Shown in pieces: positions 58,426-64,000 of a DNA stretch of 64,000 bases. Position 1 is the first letter of the stretch, and each line of letters begins with the position of its first letter. The position numbers were made by a program, and so were the translations under genes. The notes beneath the pieces are model-generated. The model saw only the letters and a program-made list of their open reading frames with translations. It was not told where the DNA came from and did not search any database. This DNA comes from a gamma proteobacterium symbiont of Ctena orbiculata (GTDB lineage: Bacteria; Pseudomonadota; Gammaproteobacteria; Chromatiales; Chromatiaceae), in the NCBI GenBank assembly GCA_003094535.1, contig NATV01000109.1, forward strand, positions 22,503 through 86,502, read 5' to 3'.

Positions 58426-61356
58426 TTAGTTATCAGTAGCGGAATCGACGGGCGCAAAACCTCTGCGCAGTGTGTTTTCCGTTACATTTCTGGCCTGCAG
58501 GAACTGCAGCAGATAGTCGGGGCCACCCGCTTTGAATCCCATGCCGCTCAGCTTGAAACCGCCAAAGGGCTGACGGTGGACCATGGCGCGGGTGATTTTA
58601 CGATTGATATAGAGATTTCCCACCGAAAACTCACGCTTGGCCTGCTCCAGGTGAGACGGCAAGCGGGAATAGAGGCCGCCGGTAAGGGCATAGGCCGTGC
58701 TGTTGGCGATTCGCAAGGCATCCTTGAAATCCTTTGCCCGCAATATCGCCAGTACCGGTCCGAATATCTCCTCTTGCGCCAGTGGTGACTCCTCCTCCAC
58801 ATCGATGAAGATGACCGGGGCGATGTAGTGGCCCTTTTCCGAACGCCACTTCCCCAAATAGTGGGGCTTCGCGGTGATCCCGGCCTCCTCGACACGCTTG
58901 AGAATCCGTTGCTTTGCCTCTGCGCTGATGACGGGACCGGCCCGGTTTCCGGGATTTGCCGGATCCCCAATGCGCAGGCTGCGGGTCGCCTCAACCAGGC
59001 GTTGCACGAATCGGTCGTGGATCGAATCGACGCAGATCACCCTGGAACAGGCGCTGCACTTCTGACCCTGGTAACCGAAACTGGATTCGATGACACCGCT
59101 GACGGCATCGTCGAGATCGGCATCGTCATCGACGATGATCGCATTCTTGCCTCCCATTTCGGCAATCAGACGCTTAATATGGCGTTGGCCCTCGACGGGT
59201 TGAGCGATCAGGCTGTGGAGATGCAGACCGACCTCCCTTGACCCGGTGAAGGCGACAAAATGGGTGCGTGGATCGCGAACCAGGGCTTCACCGATCTCGG
59301 CCCCGCTGCCGGGGAGAAGGGTCACCACCCCATCGGGAAGTCCGATCTGCTGCAGCAGGCTGGAGAAGTGCCAGGCGACCACAGGGGTTTGAGATGCCGG
59401 CTTGAGAATCACGCAGTTGCCACAAACAATGGCGGCCGACACCATGCCCACGGGGATCGCCAAGGGAAAATTCCACGGCGGCAGCACCACGCCGATGCCG
59501 AGGGGCTGGTAGCTGAGTCTGTTCTCTTCTCCGGGCAGAGACGGACTGTATCCTGCTTCCAATTTTCGTGCGCTCGCTGCGTAGTAGCGAAGAAAGTCGA
59601 TCGCCTCCGCCACATCCGCATCCGCCTCCGCCCATCCCTTTCCCGCTTCCTTCACCTCCCAGGCCGCAAAGCGATCGCGTTGATCGCTCAGTGCCCCGGC
59701 GATGCGATCGAGATATTCCGCCCGCTCGCTGAAACTTTTGCCGCGCCACTCCCTGCAGGCCGCCCGGGTCTGTCTGATCGCCATTTCAGCATCGTCGGCG
59801 CCGGCACTGACGACCCTGCCGATGAGCTGAGAGGTATCGGCCGGATTGGTGGAGTCGATGACCTGATCCCGTAAAGCGATATGCCCCGTCAACAACAACG
59901 GGTAGGTTTTACCCAGCTCTTCCTCCACCGCCGCCAATGCCGAGGCGAAGGCCTCGCGCTCCGCCTTTGCGGTGAAACGATGCAGCGGTAGATTGGTGAA
60001 GCCCGGCTGTTTCGTCCTCTCTTCCTCTCTGCTTGCGGTTGGCGGCTGCAGCATCTCCCCGATGTCGAGTTGCGGCATCATGGGTAGAATCGACTGATCC
60101 GACGAATTCTCGAGCAGCCGCCTGACCAGGTAGGCGACACCCTGCAACAGCTCGCCGAACGGCAGGTAGAGACGCAGTTTCAGATTGCGCTCGGTAATCA
60201 ACGGCGCCAACGCATCCGACATGCCGTGGAGCATCTGAAACTCATAACCATCCCTACCCCCGGCCTCAGACAAAGCCATGGCACAGGCGATACTGCGCAG
60301 GTTGTGGGTGGCCACCGCGGGTCGTATCGAGGGTGATTCGAAAAGCCGCACCAGAGCGCGTTCGTAACAGGCATCGGTATCGTCCTTGTTGGTCCACACC
60401 GGTACCGCCCACCCCTGCTGCAGCGCGACCACGGTCTCCATATCCCAATAGGCACCTCGCACCAGGCGCACCATGATTGGCGTATCCCGCTCTTCGACCC
60501 ATGCCAGGAGGTCGTCCAGATCACTGTCCGCATCACGCAGGTAGGCCTGGATGGCAATCCCGAACCCGTCCCAGCGGCGCAGAGGCTCCTCCATGGCAAG
60601 CCGCTTGAAGAGTTGTAGGATGATCCCCTTGTAGTCGTACTGCTCCATATCGAGGGTAAGACTGAGTCCGGCCCCCATGGCGGCGTGGCAGATCGGCCTG
60701 AGACGTTCGGCCAGCTGACTGATGCAGCCCTCGGTGTCCAGCGCAGAGATCTGCGAATAGAGCGAAGAGACCTTCACCGAGAGGTTCAGATCAATCTCAG
60801 GTGCCGAGGCCACTATGCCCTGCGACGCATCAATCAGTTCGAGATAGGCCTGCTGATAGTTCTGAGCCTCCAGCTCGCTCACTGTCGCTTCGCCCAGCAT
60901 GTCCAGGCTTGCGCTGATCCCCCTGTCATGGAGTTTGGCCACCGATTCGAGTATGCCGCCTGCATCCTCCGCGGCGATAAAGCGGTGCGCGACCCGCCGT
61001 ACCGCGCCACGGATCACCGGTGCCATCAGCGCCGGCAGCCTAATCGTGGTACCGCGCCTGATACCCCAGGCCAACAGCGGCGGCAGCCGATCCACATCGA
61101 TTGCGGAGAAATACTCCATGAAATGGTTGACCAACTGGGTGTCGTTGGTGAGCATCGGCACGGTGTCGACAAAGCGCAATCCCTGCAGGCGAAAGTTGTC
61201 GTCCGCCAACAACTGCGCTAGCAGGCGATCGATCCATCCGCGGGGGTGACTGTCTGATCTCGCCTGCATTTCGGCCCATAGCTGACGGCCGATGGTTTGG
61301 ACTCGCTCTTCCAGCTCCCTGTTCACCTGAATCCCCCCTCGAAGCTGCTTGTTCAA
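58426..61356 (-). CDS. putA: Bifunctional proline dehydrogenase/P5C dehydrogenase PutA
   Basis: Oxidises proline to glutamate in two steps (FAD proline dehydrogenase, NAD aldehyde dehydrogenase). At 976 aa it is a short PutA that lacks the N-terminal ribbon-helix-helix DNA-binding domain of E. coli PutA (1320 aa). The PRODH domain includes MEQYDYKGIILQLFKRL and YLPFGELLQGVAYLVRRLLENSSDQS. The ALDH domain has VLPPWNFPLAIPVGMV, the Glu region IAEMGGKNAIIVD and the catalytic Cys in YQGQKCSACSRV. It will not act as its own repressor. Confidence 0.96.
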   Translation of the reverse strand: MNKQLRGGIQVNRELEERVQTIGRQLWAEMQARSDSHPRGWIDRLLAQLLADDNFRLQGLRFVDTVPMLTNDTQLVNHFMEYFSAIDVDRLPPLLAWGIRRGTTIRLPALMAPVIRGAVRRVAHRFIAAEDAGGILESVAKLHDRGISASLDMLGEATVSELEAQNYQQAYLELIDASQGIVASAPEIDLNLSVKVSSLYSQISALDTEGCISQLAERLRPICHAAMGAGLSLTLDMEQYDYKGIILQLFKRLAMEEPLRRWDGFGIAIQAYLRDADSDLDDLLAWVEERDTPIMVRLVRGAYWDMETVVALQQGWAVPVWTNKDDTDACYERALVRLFESPSIRPAVATHNLRSIACAMALSEAGGRDGYEFQMLHGMSDALAPLITERNLKLRLYLPFGELLQGVAYLVRRLLENSSDQSILPMMPQLDIGEMLQPPTASREEERTKQPGFTNLPLHRFTAKAEREAFASALAAVEEELGKTYPLLLTGHIALRDQVIDSTNPADTSQLIGRVVSAGADDAEMAIRQTRAACREWRGKSFSERAEYLDRIAGALSDQRDRFAAWEVKEAGKGWAEADADVAEAIDFLRYYAASARKLEAGYSPSLPGEENRLSYQPLGIGVVLPPWNFPLAIPVGMVSAAIVCGNCVILKPASQTPVVAWHFSSLLQQIGLPDGVVTLLPGSGAEIGEALVRDPRTHFVAFTGSREVGLHLHSLIAQPVEGQRHIKRLIAEMGGKNAIIVDDDADLDDAVSGVIESSFGYQGQKCSACSRVICVDSIHDRFVQRLVEATRSLRIGDPANPGNRAGPVISAEAKQRILKRVEEAGITAKPHYLGKWRSEKGHYIAPVIFIDVEEESPLAQEEIFGPVLAILRAKDFKDALRIANSTAYALTGGLYSRLPSHLEQAKREFSVGNLYINRKITRAMVHRQPFGGFKLSGMGFKAGGPDYLLQFLQARNVTENTLRRGFAPVDSATDN

Positions 61357-61671
61357 TTCCCTTACTGATTACAATAGAAGAAATATCCTGTTCCTTGAAC
61401 CATTGTTGACACTGAATAAATAACCAAGCTTTTTAGCCACATTCTCCCTTGTTGGTGGGGCTGGACCCCAACACACTGAGGATTGAACCCGGCGCTTGAG
61501 GCGCCTCCCCCCTTTGCCAAATTGTCGAATGGTGGAGCATATCTGGAGGGTAGCCCTGCCTTACCAATCAATGAAGCAGGAGATCTGCAACCTATGTACA
61601 CAGATCATGACCACGGGATGATGGCATGGCCGATTATCAGTTAAGCAATGCTCTATGCGGCTCTGGACGAT
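61357..61671. other. Intergenic region between nikR and putA
   Basis: About 315 bases. It contains two small GC-rich hairpins on the minus strand: TGGGG-TCCAG-CCCCA and GGCGC-CTCAA-GCGCC. The phrase GGGTTCAATCC there recalls a tRNA T-arm, but no cloverleaf can be built. ORF 61362-61601 is rejected. Confidence 0.35.
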
Positions 61672-62094
61672 TCAGAGTATCGGCATTGAAGCCCGGGTCA
61701 GTTTGGAGAATCTCACTCCCCGCATACCGCCTATCCTGGTGGCCAGCTGTTCGATCTCGTTGGGTTTACCCCGAACGATGATGGTCTCCAGACAGTGGTT
61801 GTGATCCAGGTGGACATGGGTGGTGCAGAGGACATTGATATAGCTGTGGTGCTGGGTGTGGTTGATTTTTTCGGTGAGACCCCGCTGATGGTGGTCGTAG
61901 CTGATGGTCAATACACCGAAGACCTCTTCGCGCTCGTCGGCCCAACGCTCCTCGACCAGCTTCTCCCTGATCATATCCCGCACCAGTTCGGATCGTGAAG
62001 CATAGCCCTGATCGATAAACCGCTTGTCCAGTTCGTTGAGCAATCCTTCGGGCAGGGATATGGTGACCCGTGCAAGTTCGTTGTTATCAGTCAT
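61672..62094 (-). CDS. nikR: Nickel-responsive regulator NikR
   Basis: A 140-residue repressor of nickel uptake. The N-terminal ribbon-helix-helix ([37 protein letters not shown]) binds DNA. The C-terminal ACT-like domain carries the nickel ligands in [29 protein letters not shown] (His, His, His, Cys pattern). It is the last gene of the nickel uptake run, nine bases after the ATPase gene. Its operator should lie upstream of the first gene, outside this window. Confidence 0.96.
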   Translation of the reverse strand: MTDNNELARVTISLPEGLLNELDKRFIDQGYASRSELVRDMIREKLVEERWADEREEVFGVLTISYDHHQRGLTEKINHTQHHSYINVLCTTHVHLDHNHCLETIIVRGKPNEIEQLATRIGGMRGVRFSKLTRASMPIL

Positions 62095-62102
62095 GGCTTC
62101 CT

Positions 62103-62879
62103 CTACTCCCAGTCGTGGACATGGGGGTGCGAATGGCTGAATGATCCATGCCGATGCTGATGCCGATGCACCAGATTGGCTTGCTGCAGCAGATCCATGT
62201 CCGCCAATGCCTGCCGGACCGGACCGTCAAACCTGATCGCCCCCTGTTCATCCATGATCAGGCAACGCTCGCCAAGCTCGGCGGCCATGCTCAGATTGTG
62301 GGTGGTGACGATCACTGTCGCCTCGGTGGTCAGCAGATGGTCCACCAGCCATCCGCTGCTGCGAGGATCAAGATTGGCAATCGGCTCGTCCAACAGCAGG
62401 CATTGGGGCTCAAGGGCAAGCAGCGCGGCCAATGCCACCTTCTTTTTCTCACCCCCGGACAGGCTGTAGGGGGCATTTTCAAGCAGTGTCTGAATACCCA
62501 ATCGCTCGGCCCACTGCAGTACCAGCCCATCGCATTCGGCATGCGCCATCTGGCGCAGGCCATATCCGATCTCATCGGCAACCGTGGGATTGAACAGCAT
62601 CGCTTCAGGGTGTTGAAAGAGCAGTACCGTTTCACGGCGAAAGCGGTTGGCCCAGGGGGCGCTGCGAAACCGCTGCCTGGTGACCGGATCCCCTCGATAG
62701 CGGTAGCTTCCTGTCGTCGCGAAGAGCAGGCCGTTCAACAGTTTCAGCAGGGTTGATTTGCCGCATCCGTTGGCGCCCAATACCACCAGCTTCTCCCCTG
62801 GCACCACCCGCAGGGAGAAATCCCTCAAAACCTCCGCTCCGTCTGGCCAGTTGAAGCAGACCTGGTCGAGTTCAATCAT
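62103..62879 (-). CDS. Nickel/cobalt ECF transporter ATPase (CbiO/NikO)
   Basis: The start is ATG 62879 ([23 protein letters not shown]), 258 aa; the ORF-track start is 28 codons inside the previous gene's frame. ABC signatures: Walker A ([14 protein letters not shown]), signature ([14 protein letters not shown]), Walker B ([14 protein letters not shown]). The C-terminal tail [21 protein letters not shown] is His-rich and may bind nickel. It partners the membrane genes upstream and NikR downstream. Confidence 0.93.
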   Translation of the reverse strand: MIELDQVCFNWPDGAEVLRDFSLRVVPGEKLVVLGANGCGKSTLLKLLNGLLFATTGSYRYRGDPVTRQRFRSAPWANRFRRETVLLFQHPEAMLFNPTVADEIGYGLRQMAHAECDGLVLQWAERLGIQTLLENAPYSLSGGEKKKVALAALLALEPQCLLLDEPIANLDPRSSGWLVDHLLTTEATVIVTTHNLSMAAELGERCLIMDEQGAIRFDGPVRQALADMDLLQQANLVHRHQHRHGSFSHSHPHVHDWE

Positions 62880-63423
62880 CGAACACACCCCTGGAGCGCA
62901 TCGCCTGGCTGATCTCCGTCGCGGCATGATGGGAATGTTCCACCAGGGCTTCAGTCTGGGCAACCGCCAGACGGCTGCGCTCTCGCCAGTCCGGCCGTTT
63001 TACACAACGGCTTTCGAAGGCGATCCGGTAGTCGTTGATCAGACGGCTCATGAGTTGAATCTGACCGGCCGCCAGGGTGGCCAGAAAAGAGAGGGTCGAT
63101 GAAAATCTCAAGGCCTTGGCGATATTGATCCTGGCACTCAACCAGAAACCGAGCATCACCAGCAGCAGCACCCGGGCGTTGATCAATAACAGATAGTCGG
63201 CGCGAAACTCATCCCGCATCAGGGCGATCGCCAGGTAGCCCAGGGATACCGCGGTATTGAACAGCAGCATCGATAACAGGCCCTTGCGCAGCAGGCGCCA
63301 GCGCAGCGGACCTGACAACAGGATCACCGCCAACAGCCCAAGCAGCAGGAAGTAGGGTTGATGGCTCAGGGTCACCACGACCACGGCAAGCAGATAGAGC
63401 AGCAGCCAGTAGCGATCATGCAT
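62872..63423 (-). CDS. Nickel/cobalt ECF transporter membrane subunit (CbiQ/NikQ)
   Basis: The start is ATG 63423 (MHDRYWLLLYLLAVVVVTLSHQ), 183 aa. About five membrane segments and a C-terminal coupling helix (AVAQTEALVEHSHHAATEISQAMRSRGVF; the AxxxRG-type motif of CbiQ proteins is ISQAMRSRG). It is shorter than typical CbiQ (~220-260). It overlaps both neighbours by eight bases. Confidence 0.85.
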   Translation of the reverse strand: MHDRYWLLLYLLAVVVVTLSHQPYFLLLGLLAVILLSGPLRWRLLRKGLLSMLLFNTAVSLGYLAIALMRDEFRADYLLLINARVLLLVMLGFWLSARINIAKALRFSSTLSFLATLAAGQIQLMSRLINDYRIAFESRCVKRPDWRERSRLAVAQTEALVEHSHHAATEISQAMRSRGVFDD

Positions 63424-64000
63424 GCAGCCACCCCCTTCTCCTGGCATAGCGCCATACCGCCAGGGTGAGCAGCGCCTCCACCCCGCCGATAACCAGGTGA
63501 GGCAGCAGGATGGCAGGGACAACCACCTCCGGGCCAAAGGGGAAAAAGAGGGGGGTGCCGTCTTCCCGATGGGCGATGGCCGGTTGCAGACCCAGTACCA
63601 AGGCGATCAACAGTGCGGGCAGGATTACGGCCAGAAAGGCACCTGCCGCGAGATAGGGCAGTGGATAGCGTTGCCGTTGCCAACGCATGCTGAAGGCCAT
63701 CACCGAGGCACCGACGAGCCCGACCGCAAGGGCATTCACCGGCAGCGCGGTAATGCCTCCCGCACCGAGCAGAAGGGCTTGCAGCAACAGCACCAGACTG
63801 TAGGCCAAAAAAGCGAGCCTGATACCAAACAGCATCGCCAACATACCGATTCCAACCAGGTGGCCCGAACTGCCACCCGGCAGCGGCAGCATCACCAAAC
63901 CGACCACGTAGGCCAAGGCCGTGATCACGGCCAAGCGGGGTATGGTCTCCTCATCCAGCCTCCGTCGCAGGTCACGGCTGGCCCACACCCAGAACCCCCC
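63416..64000 (-). CDS. Nickel/cobalt ECF transporter substrate-binding subunit (CbiM/NikM), 5' end outside window
   Basis: The frame runs open to the right edge (GGFWVWASRDLRRRLDEETIPRLAV), so the true N-terminus, which holds the metal-binding His near the start, is missing. The GTG at 63988 of the ORF track is internal. Family segments: VMLPLPGGSSGHLVGIGMLAMLFG, VNALAVGLVGASVMAFSM. The C-terminus has extra hydrophobic segments (NikM-N like fusion cannot be judged). As the first visible gene of MQO-R, it should be preceded by the promoter outside this window. Confidence 0.87.
   Translation of the reverse strand, partial: GGFWVWASRDLRRRLDEETIPRLAVITALAYVVGLVMLPLPGGSSGHLVGIGMLAMLFGIRLAFLAYSLVLLLQALLLGAGGITALPVNALAVGLVGASVMAFSMRWQRQRYPLPYLAAGAFLAVILPALLIALVLGLQPAIAHREDGTPLFFPFGPEVVVPAILLPHLVIGGVEALLTLAVWRYARRRGWLHA

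Noticed and set aside
58242-58457. 71-aa minus ORF between the diguanylate cyclase and putA
   Set aside because: Spans the inverted repeat and the putA stop; no homology or ribosome site.
61362-61601. 79-aa minus ORF and a T-arm-like GGTTCAATCC
   Set aside because: No cloverleaf or family match; hairpins only.

Overview
The window reads as a chromosomal segment of a free-living or symbiotic gammaproteobacterium. RdgC, TmcA, a sigma-54 FlrABC-type flagellar cascade and an E. coli-like HypF together point to Gammaproteobacteria. The extra features (V/A-type ATPase operon, nickel uptake with hydrogenase maturation, a haem-motif c-di-GMP protein) would suit a sulfur-oxidising or otherwise lithotrophic lineage, but that finer placement is inference. 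GC is generally high. It is highest in the V-ATPase A and B genes and falls in the intergenic gaps. No rRNA, tRNA, CRISPR array, IS element or prophage was recognised.

Layout. 1-2.9 kb: hypF and a partial amrS (AmmeMemoRadiSam radical SAM enzyme), minus strand. 3-7 kb: tmcA and a B12-binding radical SAM protein, convergent. 7.3-10.9 kb: three nucleotide-sugar genes (tviB, tviC, a UDP-glucuronate 4-epimerase-like gene) for acidic surface sugars. 10.9-13.5 kb: rdgC, an AMMECR1-domain gene (second AmmeMemoRadiSam part) and a GYF_2/pentapeptide-repeat membrane protein. 13.6-25.4 kb: flagellar block, with a fliK-like gene, an FlhB-C-terminal-like gene and a small secreted protein on plus, then fliEFGHIJ and flrABC on minus. 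Two sigma-54 promoters and one sigma-70 promoter can be read there. flrC and fliJ are each broken by one base in a homopolymer (G9 and A7). 25.7-31 kb: FHA and PilZ genes, small housekeeping genes (DUF1841, DUF302, nth), hemH and a DUF971 gene.

31.1-39.8 kb: a complete nine-gene V/A-type ATPase operon (G/H-like, C, I, K, F, E, A, B, D) with a short inverted-repeat element between the I and K genes. 40-42.6 kb: a membrane PAS-GGDEF-EAL protein with a periplasmic CxxCH motif. 42.7-45.3 kb: the most system-like accessory stretch. It holds a membrane protein with a PD-(D/E)XK-like tail, translationally coupled to a TIR-domain protein, next to an orphan YezG-like immunity-family gene. 45.3-57 kb: accessory and envelope genes (glycoside-hydrolase-like lipoprotein, SCO1, PstS-like binding protein, SDR/TetR operon with an operator inside its promoter, DUF2784, STAS-like, SGNH hydrolase, 20-residue-repeat protein, MFS transporter, TAT-type aldo/keto reductase). 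57-64 kb: diguanylate cyclase, PutA, and a nickel uptake operon (NikM/Q/O-like plus NikR) running off the right edge.

Functional links. HypF at one end and NikR with a Ni/Co ECF transporter at the other both serve nickel enzymes such as NiFe hydrogenase. FlrA, FlrB and FlrC would drive the fliE operon through the sigma-54 sites. Three c-di-GMP-related genes (PilZ, GGDEF-EAL, GGDEF) suggest motility/attachment switching. Coordinates are for the chosen starts, which often lie inside the longer ORF-track entries.
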